Positions 22,674 to 32,960 of a DNA stretch of 64,000 nt are shown in pieces. The notes beneath the pieces are model-generated. The model ran no database searches, had not been told where the DNA came from, and saw only the letters and a list, made by a program, of their open reading frames with translations. A program made the position numbers and the translations under genes. The stretch spans positions 24,011,526-24,075,525 of the forward strand of contig OX411545.1 in the NCBI GenBank assembly GCA_948146395.1, given 5' to 3'. The stretch comes from Fragum whitleyi (lineage: Eukaryota; Mollusca; Bivalvia; Cardiida; Cardiidae). How positions within the stretch are numbered: the stretch's first letter is position 1; the number at the start of each line of letters is the position of its first letter.

Positions 22674-23031
22674 AGGGCTCGTGTTTGACCCTTAAACCAG
22701 GGTTTTGACCCCCAGAAATCTGGAAACATCCTAATTTGACCCCTAGAAATTTCTCCCAAGGGGGTCATTTTGACCCCCTTGAGGAATTACTAAGGGTAAA
22801 AAAATCGTGAATTACCGAAGATTTTCACAAATTACTTTCAAAAGTTCTACATATTAATTACTTTTTTCATAAAATTAAAAAAAAAAGTTAAAGTGACTCT
22901 TAAATATGTAAAATTCTACTTATGTTTTGCTTTTTCTATTGTTTTGACCCCTTTAAATTCAAATTTGACCCCCGGAATTTCCTAGATGAGGAGTCAATGA
23001 CTCCCAAATATCAAACACTAACACGAGCCCT
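22674..23031. mobile_element. Family L inverted-repeat element, copy 1
   Basis: Left end CAGGGCTCGTGTTTGACC; right end AACACTAACACGAGCCCTG is the inverse. The interior repeats TTTGACCCC(C/T) many times. The CAGGGCTYG start resembles hAT-type ends, but I could not find a convincing 8-bp target duplication. It ends about 150 bp from the neurogenin stop codon. A second copy lies at 43293-43923. Confidence 0.65.
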
Positions 23032-23184
23032 GTTATTATTCGGAATGCTTTTTTACATATCTATTCGCAAACTTGATAAAAATGGATTTGAAGAAATTTC
23101 ATGAGTAAGTAATAAATTATCATACAATATTAGTTGAACATAGCACATAGATTGTGTATTAGTAATTTATATAAATAAATCTTT

Positions 23185-24303
23185 TTATACCATCTCAAAC
23201 GTATACCCTTCTGATGTATCTGAGTAACCTGCTGGCGAATGTTGTTGGCGGTCCATTCTGTAAGAAAACTGTTCTGGGACTAGTCCATTCCACTGAAACT
23301 GGGGCGAACACTGTCCATACACGTTAATGTTCGACACAGGTGACGTCGTTATCACGTTGGTTGGTGACGTCATCGGAGAATAGTTCTGAACATGTGTTGG
23401 GGCGGACGAAAAACACGTTTCCTGGAACACTGAAACAGCCGACATTTGCTGTTGGCATGGTGATGGTTGATTCTCGTGCTTCATTGGTTCTGGTGTCGTC
23501 AGAGGTAGTCGAAGAGTAAATTGTTGTTGTTGGTGGTGATTCATTTGGTTGATGTGGAGATGTTGAGCAGACGAGAAGTGATGATTCCCGGATGTTGGCG
23601 AATGTTGTTGTTGTATGCAGTCTGCTGGACGATGTGTCGGCTGTTGATCCTGAAGTCTCTGTTGGTGAAGTCTCTGTTGGTGGAGGTGAGACAGCGCTTG
23701 TGCAGCAGACGGTAATTTCATGGCAGCCGAAGCTTGGGCGGAGTACAGCGACTCGTCGATGTCGACCATTTCTCCTCTATCTAACATGTTTAGAGTCTCT
23801 TTCAAAGCGAAGATGTAGTTGTAGGCGAATCGTAATGTTTCTATTTTCGTGAGTTTGTTTTCGTCACTGGCTTGAGGTAGAATCTTACGTAGACTGTCCA
23901 GGGCGTCGTTCAGGTTGTGCATACGGTTTCTCTCTCTATCGTTGGCCTTGGATCGGCGGGTCATTTTCATCTTCTCGATCAAAGCGGGCGTCTTGTTTCG
24001 AACTCGTGACTTGCTATAACGTTTTCTCTTCGGTGCATTCTCGTTTGTCGTAGATTCAGATAATTCCCGTTTGACGTTAACGTTTGGTGAGTTGACGTCT
24101 GTTAGTGGTTGGTATCTGTACACGTTATTATTTTCAAAGTCCGAATCGAAAGAGTCCGAGAAATCACAGTTCGTAGAAATAGAGGCACTGGTAAACGTAA
24201 AGTGTCCCGACCCTGCCGGGGTCCCGGGGGTACTCGCACTACCCATACTCATAACGCTTCCCACTGGTGAACCAGCAACACTTTCAACAACTTCCACTGG
24301 CAT
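23185..24303 (-). CDS. Neurogenin-type bHLH transcription factor
   Basis: This intronless frame gives 372 residues. Neurogenins are proneural transcription factors that heterodimerise with E proteins, bind E-boxes (CANNTG) and start neuronal differentiation. The N-terminus is Ser/Gly/Thr-rich and a basic patch PKRKR lies at residues 91-95. The bHLH is at about 116-170, with the basic region [20 protein letters not shown], helix 1 to LRKILP and helix 2 from [17 protein letters not shown]. The [14 protein letters not shown] signature is the neurogenin form; NeuroD proteins read KANARERNRMHGLN. The C-terminal half is rich in His, Gln, Pro and Ser and ends GYTFEMV. I start at the first ATG (24303, A at -3). 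The frame runs 23 codons further upstream, but only from a TTG that would lie at the expected transcription start. The family call is firm; the orthologue name is inferred. Confidence 0.95.
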   Translation of the reverse strand: MPVEVVESVAGSPVGSVMSMGSASTPGTPAGSGHFTFTSASISTNCDFSDSFDSDFENNNVYRYQPLTDVNSPNVNVKRELSESTTNENAPKRKRYSKSRVRNKTPALIEKMKMTRRSKANDRERNRMHNLNDALDSLRKILPQASDENKLTKIETLRFAYNYIFALKETLNMLDRGEMVDIDESLYSAQASAAMKLPSAAQALSHLHQQRLHQQRLQDQQPTHRPADCIQQQHSPTSGNHHFSSAQHLHINQMNHHQQQQFTLRLPLTTPEPMKHENQPSPCQQQMSAVSVFQETCFSSAPTHVQNYSPMTSPTNVITTSPVSNINVYGQCSPQFQWNGLVPEQFSYRMDRQQHSPAGYSDTSEGYTFEMV

Positions 24304-24398
24304 GTTTGTATGAATGAAGATGAACGAATGAAATATGAGAGATGAACTAAAATAGCTGATTAAATTTTTCAAGTGATGTTAAAATTGACCGGTCGCGG

Positions 24399-24406
24399 TT
24401 TTTATA
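24399..24406 (-). promoter_or_regulatory. TATA box of the neurogenin gene
   Basis: The minus strand reads GGGGTATAAAAACC, a strong TATA box with a G/C-rich flank. A start site 25-30 bp downstream would fall near 24370-24376. That leaves a 5' UTR of about 70 nt before the ATG at 24303. Confidence 0.75.
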
Positions 24407-24477
24407 CCCCGGCCCCCAATATCGGAGAACGGGATGTCACCCGACATTGAGTACACACACAATGGGTGAGGACAAAA

Positions 24478-24590
24478 GGGGCGGGTTAATTGTTCTCCAC
24501 TCGACCAATGAAAATCGATCTTGTTCACTGGGTCGTGCCGAGCACGCGACAAGACCTTAATCGACCTCTCTGATTGGTTATTGGCACGTG
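24478..24590. promoter_or_regulatory. Proximal promoter elements of neurogenin
   Basis: A GC box GGGGCGGG lies at 24478-24485, CCAAT at 24504-24508, an inverted CCAAT (ATTGG) at 24573-24577 and an E-box CACGTG at 24585-24590. A Sox-like ACAATGG is at 24459-24465. These sit 70-190 bp upstream of the TATA box. Factor binding is inference. Confidence 0.5.
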
Positions 24591-24603
24591 ACTTTAGGCG
24601 CAT

Positions 24604-25980
24604 CGAACCAAACTGAGATACAATTTTAAACTCGTATTAAAGCAGTTTGAGAATGAGTCTTAACTGAGAGATTGACAATATGTAGTAAAAAAGAATTTTA
24701 TTTGGTCTTCTTAATTTTACAAAAAGGGGAAAAAAAGAGAGAAAAAAAGAGTGAGGGGGGAGAAATGATAAAAAATCGACCGAATAGATTCATTTCATCT
24801 ATTCGTAGTAAAATAAAGTATTAATAATGGAACGAGTATTCAACATTTCACGGAAGACCAATACTGACAAAAAGAGCGATTGTAGAAAACAATGAAAATA
24901 TAGAAATAAATGCAGAAAAACATTCAAATTACTTAGCGTTCATCTTAAGGCCTGTCACATCCTACAAAGTTTGGTGAGACGTATAAATGTTTTACCAGAA
25001 ATGTAATGTGGCCAGTTGCATACATTCGGTTTTCGACTTGTCTAAGTCTCAGAGATATTTCTTTTTCCAAAAATGTTTTATCATAGTATAATATGATTAT
25101 ATCAAGTCCAAACATCGCCTAAGATTTGCATGAGACCTTTGAATTAATTGTGTGACTTTTCTACCTCCTCGCGAAATTTCCGAACAAAGTCCTTACTCTC
25201 GCATGCGAATGACTGATGGGTTGCAAAAAAAGCCGTAGCTTCAGTTAATTTAAGATGTAGTTTTGAGTTTCTGGTTGTCCTTTGAAAATTGTTCGCCATG
25301 TGTCTAGTCCCTACCTACCTGTTGCATACAAATATTAGAGCGGGCTGATTTTCGGATTGAATTGGGTTTAATAGTTTATTAAAGCCTCATTCACATATAT
25401 ATATATGCATTTTTACAAATGTACAAATGGATAAAACTACAACATAAAAGAATATATGTGACCATTCTTATTTAGAATTATAAGAGACTATTTGGTAAAA
25501 CTACCATTTAAAGAACCGATCCCTTCTCTATGTACATACATGTTCAACTTTCTTCCTGTCTCTCTCTCTCTCTTTCACTCATTCTCAAAACACACACACA
25601 CGCACGCACGCACGCAAGCAAGCCCACACGTCCGCACGCACACACACACACACAAACACCCACAAACCCACTCTTTCACTCAGTCAAATTCTTCACATTA
25701 TTACATGACAATTATTCATTACAAAAACAAGATTCAATATGTAAACGCAAAAAAAGAAAAAACCATGTAGACATCGTCAATAGGCACTCCAGAACCTGTT
25801 TGGAATTTTAGATTTTTTTTTCTTATTTCATTTAAACAAGGCACATAAGTGCACATTAAGAAGGTGTATAAGAAACCCACACACTCTAAAAACAGATTAA
25901 AGGAGATTTAATTGGCGACATCCACATGCTTAGATTTAGTAAAATAGTAATACACAGTTTTAAAAACTTTTGAGACTTAA
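24604..25980. other. Neurogenin upstream non-coding region with CA tract
   Basis: No second gene. A TC tract at 25558-25575 and CACA/CGCA repeats at 25591-25660 are simple sequence; the two overlapping frames across them are not genes. The stretch 24604-25450 shows no repeat that I recognise and is a plausible place for neurogenin enhancers. Confidence 0.45.
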
Positions 25981-26368
25981 CTTTTTTTTTTTAAGAACAA
26001 TATGTCAATTATTTATTAAGAAACCAATTACGACGCTTTAAAACGTCATGGCAGGTTTTGGCACAAGTTCTTATCAAACGTGAGTGACAAAATAGTGTTT
26101 TAATTTTATCCTCATTTGATCTATTCTCAAAATTAGGATCAATAAGTTTAGCAGTTTCAATAAGGTTTTCTCTTAAATCAGTATATAGGTGACAATGAAG
26201 GATAACATGAATTTCGTCCTCAATATTAAAACAGAATGGACACAAACGTTCAGCAATGGGTAACCTTTCGTACCGACCAGTTTCTATTTTTAAAGGTGCA
26301 ACACCACATCTAAATTTTGAAAATGCAGCAAATGCAAATTGGGTATTTACTTCACGCCTTTTCTGTAA
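25981..26368 (-). pseudogene. 5'-truncated non-LTR retrotransposon, ORF2 C-terminus
   Basis: A 119-codon open frame (26009-26368) ends in TAA, and 15 bases later comes an A-run (T-run 25982-25994 on the plus strand). It contains KFRCGVAPLKIETGRYERLP followed by a zinc-knuckle-like C-x2-C-x7-H-x4-C (CPFCFNIEDEIHVILHC) and LYTDLREN. That arrangement is familiar from the C-terminal end of LINE ORF2 proteins in molluscs. The frame stops upstream at TAG (26369-26371), so the reverse transcriptase and endonuclease are absent. This fits target-primed insertion with 5' truncation. The clade is not determined. Confidence 0.8.
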
Positions 26369-26459
26369 CTACATTGTATTTCATATATATGATGCTCCTC
26401 GCTTATTTTAAAACCCGTATTTGTAATATGTATCAAAAGAACATTTTAAATGGTACTAC

Positions 26460-26553
26460 ACCATCATCCTCGGATACCCCGGGGTCTTCCTATTTGCTAC
26501 GCTATATCGACATAGCGTAGCAAATAGGGAGACCCCGGGCTATCCGAGGATGT
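26460..26553. repeat. 94-bp GC-rich palindrome
   Basis: CATCCTCGGATACCCCGGGG and TCTTCCTATTTGCTACGCTA face their complements across a 6-base centre, with about three mismatches in 41. It is strikingly GC-rich for this window and matches no other family here. It lies about 90 bp from the LINE remnant. Confidence 0.8.
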
Positions 26554-27410
26554 TAAACCACATACCCTTATTAGTATGCCCCTTCGGTTAGACACTCAGA
26601 CATTCGGGTGTGAGCGACCTTTATCCATCTTGGGGTTCTTAAAAATCGCTTTAAAGAATAGTATAAAATAAATTCAGTGAAATATTCTATGCAATTATAT
26701 CCTCAAAATAAAGAGGTGAAGCGTTGTCGAAAAATAATAAAATACGGTGACCAGAAAAATACCCAACCCAAATTACTATACAAAAAAAAAAAAACGTTAG
26801 ACTTTAAGAAAAGGTAATACAGTATAGAGTATTGAAGCTGGATAATTTCTATTAAAGATGTGGAGATTGGAGATCGATTGAGATCGGACTGAGGTGACAA
26901 GATTATAGATTTATATTGGCGTCAATTGGCCTAAATTGCGTCAACGTACGCCCGCCGAATCTATACAAGATACAAAGGTATTAGCAATTACCCGGTCACG
27001 CAGAAAATGGTCACATTAAATCCTTTTGTATACTAATTGAATGTGGAAATATGATGAATGTTTTCGTGTATGTATGTGTGCGTGCATGTATGAGTTTGTT
27101 CGTGTGTGTGCGGGTGTGTGTGTGCTTTTACAGATATGCATGGTTCTGTAATTACGTTTTAGTCTCTTATAATTCTTACTGGGAATGGTCATATACTATG
27201 ATAGTATGTTTTAACTGTTTGTATTGTAAATATGCTTTGTATATGAATGAGACTTTAATAATCTATAATCTTTGCTTAAGTATTTTTGATATTCTCAAAA
27301 CAAACAATAATAAACAGGATCTTGACAAAATGTTTCAAACAACAATTTCGCTAAGAAAGGACTTTGTAAAGAACTTATTTTGTGAATTGTAGCGACACCC
27401 CCAGAAGCTA
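26554..27410. other. Non-coding interval with GT-rich tract
   Basis: TGTG/CGTG simple sequence at 27060-27125. The 113-codon frame at 27051-27392 starts in it and has no domain. No gene recognised. Confidence 0.5.
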
Positions 27411-27791
27411 CCAGCAGTAGATCGAGGAAATCTATAAAGGGGCTTCGAACATTCAAAAGGGGGGGATGTTATCCCTGCTTTCACAATTTTAACTTTTATC
27501 CCGCTGAAACTAGATTTCCTAATTTTTGGACCTATGAACCAGTCCGTCTCGTTGTCTTTTTAACAAAAGTCAAGTAGAAGGCAGGCAGTGTATACTTAAA
27601 ATCAGTCTGCACAATTGTGCAGGCTGATTTTAGTTTATACTGTCTGCCAAAGCTTTGTTCATAACAAGAATATGTCGAAAACAGCATTTATGAAATTCAG
27701 CATGAAAGTAAAAAAACAAAAACAACAACCACCAAAAAACCCCGGTTCTTACGACCCCTCCCCCCCGAACACTCTCTGGATCTGCCACTGG
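27411..27791 (+). mobile_element. Family G/F MITE, copy 2
   Basis: A degraded left end (AGTAGATCGAGGAAATC) and a clear right end (CTCTGGATCTGCCACTG, inverse of CAGTGGCAGATCCAGAG). The central palindrome AAATCAGTCTGCACAATTGT is at about 27598-27637, followed by TACTGTCTGCCAAAGCTTTG. Non-coding, about 380 bp. Confidence 0.7.
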
Positions 27792-28456
27792 GATACCTAG
27801 CCGATAAAGGAGATACATGTAATGTTAAGATACGGACGAAACAACTTATGCTACTAATTCAGGTTCAAATCCGCTACCGCTTATGTATGACTTCGTCAAA
27901 TCAAAATTATATAAATATGATTTAAACATTTCGGCAAGCAAACACAATTTCTTTTCTGACATTGTTTCTATCATCAATGAATTGATAAATCTTGAATTTG
28001 ATATCAATTAATGCAGTCTCTTAGAACTTGGATGATGAGTGAAGGGCTATTTCCTTTTGAATTTATTAAGATAGCAACTCAGTCGACAAAATGAGAAAAA
28101 AATACATATATAATTAAAAGATTAGGTCGCAGGCAGATTTTCAATTATCTGTTTTTTTTTTTTTTTTGGTTTTTTTTGCTCTTAATATTCTCTAAGACAA
28201 AAATAAGTAAATGAAGAAATCGTAGTGTATAAAAAAGCCATTTGTTTCATTTTTAACATATGGCAATTTTACATAATTGAAAATCAGGTAAAAGATTAAA
28301 GAATTATAAAATAACATTTAAAGCAATTAGGCCGTACCCTTTGATTAACAGGTTTCTACCTTTTAAGTAATCATTAATTGCAATCGGTTTATTTATATAC
28401 TTTAATGTTTTATTTTGAGTCCAGAAACGTGTGAAAAATATTTAATTAACGGTATA
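27792..28456. other. Non-coding interval
   Basis: AT-rich, T-run near 28150-28168. No gene seen. Confidence 0.5.
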
Positions 28457-28634
28457 AAATGAATGAATGAATGAATGAATGAATGAATGAATGAATGAAT
28501 GAATGAATGAATGAATGAATGAATGAATGAATGAATGAATGAATGAATGAATGAATGAATGAATGAATGAATGAATGAATGAATGAATGAATGAATGAAT
28601 GGATGAATGAATGAATGAATGAATGAATGAATGA
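28457..28634. repeat. (AATG)n microsatellite, ~44 units
   Basis: A nearly pure tetranucleotide array with a single substitution (GGATG at about 28601). Three overlapping minus-strand frames read it as Phe-Ile-His-Ser repeats; these are artefacts. Confidence 0.97.
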
Positions 28635-28814
28635 CACACTTAAAATCTTCTTTCATATATCTCTGAATTCGATGTGATTTGTGGTCCTACCGCTCGATAT
28701 CATAACGGTTCGAAGCCCATCTGGGCAAGACGGCGTGGCTCGATTTGCTGGACGCTGCTGCTGTTCTGTTCTCAACATATGAAGATTTATTCAAGACATG
28801 AAGGGAGAATTTAT

Positions 28815-29110
28815 GAATTTCATTGAGGTGTGGAACTTTAAACGTATTAACACTGTATGGATGCACGAAGCGGATTCATTCATGAATGTGATCAATATAT
28901 TTATAATTCATACCTCCATGAACTGAAAATACTATCTTCATGCCGTTAGATTTAACATCATTATAAAATGGAAGAATCTCTCCATGATAAGGCAGATTCC
29001 TTGTTGATCCACTTTACGAACTACTTTACGACACATTTTAAAAGAATAGCTGCGAACTCATTTTTTTCATTGAGGAATAAAACAATTTTTCATCCAACCA
29101 GAATGCACAA
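28815..29110 (+). mobile_element. Family N MITE-like element, copy 2
   Basis: Contains GCACGAAGCGGATTCATTCA, ATACCTCCATGAACTGAAAA and TCATTGAGGAATAAAACAAT, ending CCAACCAGAATGCAC. It parallels the copy at 40680-40978. Confidence 0.6.
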
Positions 29111-29636
29111 AAACTGATATTTGCCAATAATATTTAAGTATAACAGGATAATTGGTATTATGGATCCTTCCAAACAATGGGTTTTGATTCTCGTATAAAG
29201 AAGCTATTAAATTCCTAATAAGATATAACATGAATGTTCTTTTCTGCTCTGTAATTAGATTCCAGGAAAATAAAAAAAAAATGGACATATAAACAAAATC
29301 GGTGACTTGTTAGTTGATCAAGCGAACAATGTGAAAAAAGAAACAACAAAAAAAAAAAAAAAAAAAAAACCCCACAACAACATGTTTTAACTTTTAAATT
29401 TTCTGCGATTAAGATTTTTTTTAATTTAAAAGACTGTATTTGCCACAGGCTTACAGGTCAAGGGAGATAACCATGAGAAGGTTTGTGGTACAACACTACC
29501 CCGTAAGGTCAATTATCATATGTATTTATTCCATGTCGCATAATTTTGAGCTTTTTGTTCTCGAAACAGAGTCGAATAAAAGCCACCTTCAAACCCATGT
29601 ATCATATAGATGCTCATATTGAGCAGAAATCAGACA
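29111..29636. other. Non-coding interval with A-run
   Basis: A-run at 29349-29369. AAGGGAGATAAC at 29460-29471 is a word I associate with molluscan repeats. No gene. Confidence 0.4.
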
Positions 29637-29772
29637 TACATTCAAGGTACAAACGTTTGTGAAGCATTTTATAATCATACGCCGCTTTGCACGATAACTA
29701 ATGTGCAAAACGTGGTATCATTTAAAAAAAAATCACCAATGTTTTTGTATCCTGATTGCAATGCAGATATAT
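29637..29772. mobile_element. Family B foldback MITE, copy 5, old
   Basis: ACGCCGCTTTGCACGATAAC and its mirror TGTGCAAAACGTGGTATCAT remain; the ends ATTCAAGGTACAAACG and ATCCTGATTGCAATGC are eroded. Confidence 0.6.
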
Positions 29773-30210
29773 CTAGTTAACTAATTCTTTTGGCTCCCAG
29801 GCAAGTATAACAAATTCAATATTAATTACTAAAATCAAATAACTCCAAATTTTGTCGTGCATTAAGGCCTTTTTCCGAAAAAGTCAAAGAACTTTGGTAA
29901 TTACAAACATTGTTAATCATTATTTTCATCTTTTTCAATTTATCAAATTTTCCAAAATTATCAAATAAAGGAACAATCGTGGGCGCCTAGAGCATCGCCA
30001 CTATTATATGCTTTCAATTTCATTTCTGTGGATAGGCATAGACTTTCAAAATATTGCACTAAAACGAGATACCGATCTATAACAGCGATACCGTTGATGT
30101 TAATTGAATTAACGAGTTTTTGAAATGGTAAAGTTTATAATAAATTCAAGCCTTTTCTCATACATTTGCTCCATCTATACCCCTCTCGATTCTAGTTAAA
30201 AAATAAACAT
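29773..30210. other. Non-coding interval
   Basis: No gene or clear repeat. Confidence 0.4.
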
Positions 30211-30815
30211 AACCCGTCCGGCGAAAAGGGACTTTCTAGGTAGAGCGTCAAGTGTCGACCTTAGTCAGTCTGCGATTACAGCGCAGACTGACAATGGTTG
30301 AAACCTTTCGCACTTGGCTGATTTTCTGAATAAAAAAAGAATATTCTACCTTCCTGTGTGATAATTTTTGAATTACAGTAAAACCTGTATTAAGCTACCG
30401 CTACCGGGACCACCAAAAAGCGGTCGTATAAGAAAATGGCCGCTTAATTCACGTCTTGATTACAAATATGAAATATTCTTTTTAATTGAATATGCATATG
30501 TTTGAGAGAATCATAAAATCCCACGTTGTTATAACTCAAAAGAATCGTCTCATTGAGACGATTCTGGTGAGTTTTAACAACATATGATTCATTTTCAATT
30601 TTCAATAATTTTCAGAACAACAAAACGTTCTTTTTAGGAAACCCTTACTTAAAGAAGGGGATTTTCAAAACGCTCGCTTAATAAAAACGGTCGCTTAAAA
30701 GACGTGGTCGCTCGAGCAAGATTGACTGTACATCATCCAATTGACTTCTTCTGAGTCCAATCTCTTCTCCAAATATTCATTTTAGGCAGTTCAAATCTGG
30801 TCCTATGCGTAGCCT
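30211..30815 (+). mobile_element. Family A MITE, copy 6, split by a family C element
   Basis: The left part (30211-30375) holds AACCCGTCCGGCGAAAAGGG and the palindrome CAGTCTGCGATTACAGCGCA. The right part (30731-30815) holds TGAGTCCAATCTCTTCTCCA and AATATTCATTTTAGGCAGTT. Removing the insert with one TA restores an alignment with the complete copy at 16760. Confidence 0.75.
30374..30730 (+). mobile_element. Family C MITE, copy 1, inserted at TA
   Basis: Bounded by TACAGTAAAACCTGTATTAA and AAGATTGACTGTA, that is, TA-CAGT...ACTG-TA. GGGACCACCAAAAAGCGGTC and GGTCGCTTAAAAGACGTGGT mark the ends. The centre carries AATCGTCTCATTGAGACGAT. CAGT ends with a TA target are typical of pogo/Tigger-like Tc1-mariner elements. 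No transposase remains. A second copy is at 57369-57718. Confidence 0.8.
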
Positions 30816-30864
30816 TTTCCTTTTTTTAATTACATATACTTATTTCTGTTTTTTTTTTTTAGTT

Positions 30865-31080
30865 TCATACCTTCATAAAATCAACAAACACTTTCTTCAT
30901 ATCTTATAATTTAATGTCATGAAGAGACAATTTAAAGATTTTTTCGTAATGAGACAGATTTATTATGGGACAACGTTGTGTGAAAGATTAAAAATACTTG
31001 TGGGCTTATATTTGTTTTCATTGGGGAATTAATAAATTTTCCACCCAATAAGAAAGCGCGAAATTAGATGACAGCAACAA
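30865..31080 (+). mobile_element. Family N MITE-like element, copy 3, decayed
   Basis: CATACCTTCATAAAATCAAC, CTTCATATCTTATAATTTAA and CATTGGGGAATTAATAAATT parallel the copy at 40680-40978; it ends CCCAATAAGAAAGCGC. Confidence 0.5.
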
Positions 31081-31835
31081 AATTTAAATTATTTGGGAGA
31101 TGAAACGTTAGTAAAATGTAAAATTGTTTTAGTTTACGAAGATATATTCATAAAATTACTAGTTGTCCCTAAAACATATAAGTATTTTTCACAACGTATG
31201 CGCTTCAGCAAAGTTTTCTTTTAGTTCAACGACTGGCTGCATATTTCATTTTTTGTCTCTATTCAGGCATAATTAGATTAAAATATTGTTAGTTTATTAT
31301 AGCACATTTGGGTTTATTTATGCCCTTAATAGACTACCGATATACGAAGATCAAACGACTTGACCGGCAGACACCATAAGGCGATGCACATTGAAAATAT
31401 AATTTTAACACATTTACAAACGAGAATGCCTTATGGCTCTTTAACACAAATATATACATCACGTCTATACTATAGCAAATAATGAAAGAAGCCGATTCGG
31501 CCCCCTGGGGGGGGGGGGGCTTTTTCCTGCACATACTAGTGAGACACCTTTGTACTTTTATAACCGGATTCTTCGAAAATCCTAATCCATATCCTGCAGA
31601 ATTTCTAAATCCTTTCAAATAAATTGCCAATTCTAGGGAAAATTCAACGAGTAAGGCTAAAGTTATTTCCATATTTAAGTACAGCAGAAATATGGCGTGA
31701 AAAGTTAAAACCGTTTTGATAATTGCCCTTTATATATGTCATTGATGAATCTATTTTGTAATGCAACACCAAATTCATCCATGTTTTTCCCCCTTTTTTA
31801 GTTTAGTATAATGGGGATAAACGTAAACTTTTCTG
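31081..31835. other. Non-coding interval with G-run
   Basis: G-run at 31507-31520. The minus-strand frame at 31334-31672 shows no domain. No gene recognised. Confidence 0.45.
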
Positions 31836-31940
31836 TCTTCTTCTTCTTCTTCTTTTTCTTCTTCTTCTTCTTTTCTTCTTCTTCTTCTTCTTCTTCTTCT
31901 TTTGCTTCTTCTTCTTCCTCTTCTTCTTCTTCTTCTTTTG
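31836..31940. repeat. (TTC)n microsatellite
   Basis: A polypyrimidine tract with TTC units and a few TTTTC/TTTTG interruptions. The minus-strand frame reads Arg/Lys/Glu repeats and is an artefact. Confidence 0.95.
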
Positions 31941-32261
31941 CTTTCACTGTTCGTCAGTTGGAGATGTCTATTATAGAGACTTGTTAAGTGAATGAACACC
32001 AACTTTCATAAATGCATTGTGACGGATTGTTTGGGAAGGGGATTCAGTCTGCACATTCCGTAGGATCGAATTTTTCCCGTAAATACACGTTTTTAATATC
32101 TGGGATTTGTTCATTTAAACCTATTTTCAATCCGTTAGATAACTGTGCTTGATTAGTTTTCCCCATTACAAGCGGCTCGCTTTTTTGGAGACATATTAAT
32201 TACTGTTGCTAGGTTGTTAGGTTGTTAGAGCATACAAAGGGTCTGTATTTTTCCCTAGTAT

Positions 32262-32490
32262 TAAATGAGCCTGTGCGTTAGATTTCCAAAAAAAAAAAAA
32301 AAAAATAAATATGCGCAAAGCAAAAACTCTGACCAGCCAGTGCACTAAGTAGATAGGCAAGTTCTCAAAGTATCAATAGGCCATCAGGTAACTTTATATT
32401 TACAGTATGTGGATGTCTACTCTTGTCAACGTTTGCACCTCATAAACATTTCAAATTGTTGGAAATGTCACGCACAGGCTCAAATATCTT
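32262..32490. mobile_element. Family H foldback element, copy 3
   Basis: Left end AATGAGCCTGTGCGTTAGAT; right end AATGTCACGCACAGGCTCAA is the inverse. Internal CGCAAAGCAAAAACTCTGAC and an A-run at 32288-32305. It directly abuts a G/F element. Confidence 0.65.
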
Positions 32491-32807
32491 TAACCCTTAT
32501 CCTGTTGAGTTCAAAATTTGTTTATTTGAATTTCTTTGGAATATATCTTTTGGACGTATAAGACAAGAATCAAGATTTTTTCTACAGAAGTCAAGAAGAA
32601 GGCAGGCAGACAGGCAGTAATTGCTAAGATCAGACTGCACAACTGTGCAGTCTGATCTTAGCATGTACTGTCTTCCAAAATCTTGTTCAAAACAGGAATG
32701 TGTCGTGAACAACAGAAGGTTGAATTGAAATTCTGCATGTAAATGAAATAATTGGGATTCGGAAGGGGGTTCGTTTGAACCCAGAACTTCCTCCGAATCC
32801 GCTACTG
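32490..32807 (+). mobile_element. Family G/F MITE, copy 3
   Basis: Central palindrome AAGATCAGACTGCACAACTG at about 32627-32662, flanked by GGCAGGCAGACAGGCAGT and ATGTACTGTCTTCCAAAATC. The right end CTCCGAATCCGCTACTG resembles the G end. The left outer end is missing or overlaps family H. Confidence 0.65.
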
Positions 32808-32892
32808 TATTTTTTTCTACCCCATAACAAACAAATATTGCTTTTAAAATGCTTTGGGAAAAAAAAGAAGATAATTCAACTTAGAATCACGG

Positions 32893-32960
32893 CGTTGAAC
32901 CCGTTAAAGTCCCGTAAGCTTTCTAGTAATAATCTTTCACAATGTTAATTGAGGTTTCCA
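32893..32960 (+). mobile_element. Family D fragment (left half)
   Basis: ACCCGTTAAAGTCCCGTAAG, AATAATCTTTCACAATGTTA and TTGAGGTTTCC match the left arm of D; the right arm is absent. Confidence 0.55.

Noticed and set aside
22674..23031. hAT transposon with defined 8-bp target duplication
   Set aside because: The ends resemble hAT, but the flanking 8 bases on each side do not match convincingly, so only an inverted-repeat element is claimed.
24304..24372. 23-codon N-terminal extension of the neurogenin frame
   Set aside because: It opens with TTG, not ATG, and lies at or just after the predicted transcription start 25-30 bp from the TATA box. The ATG at 24303 has A at -3 and gives a family-like N-terminus.
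28402..28656. Phe-Ile-His-Ser repeat protein
   Set aside because: Three overlapping frames all read the (AATG)n array; no start context or domain.
31775..32002. Arg/Lys/Glu-rich small basic protein
   Set aside because: Translation of a (TTC)n tract on the opposite strand.
32262..32490. Retrotransposon poly(A) tail at the 32288-32305 A-run
   Set aside because: The run lies inside the family H inverted repeat and is better explained as an expansion within that element.
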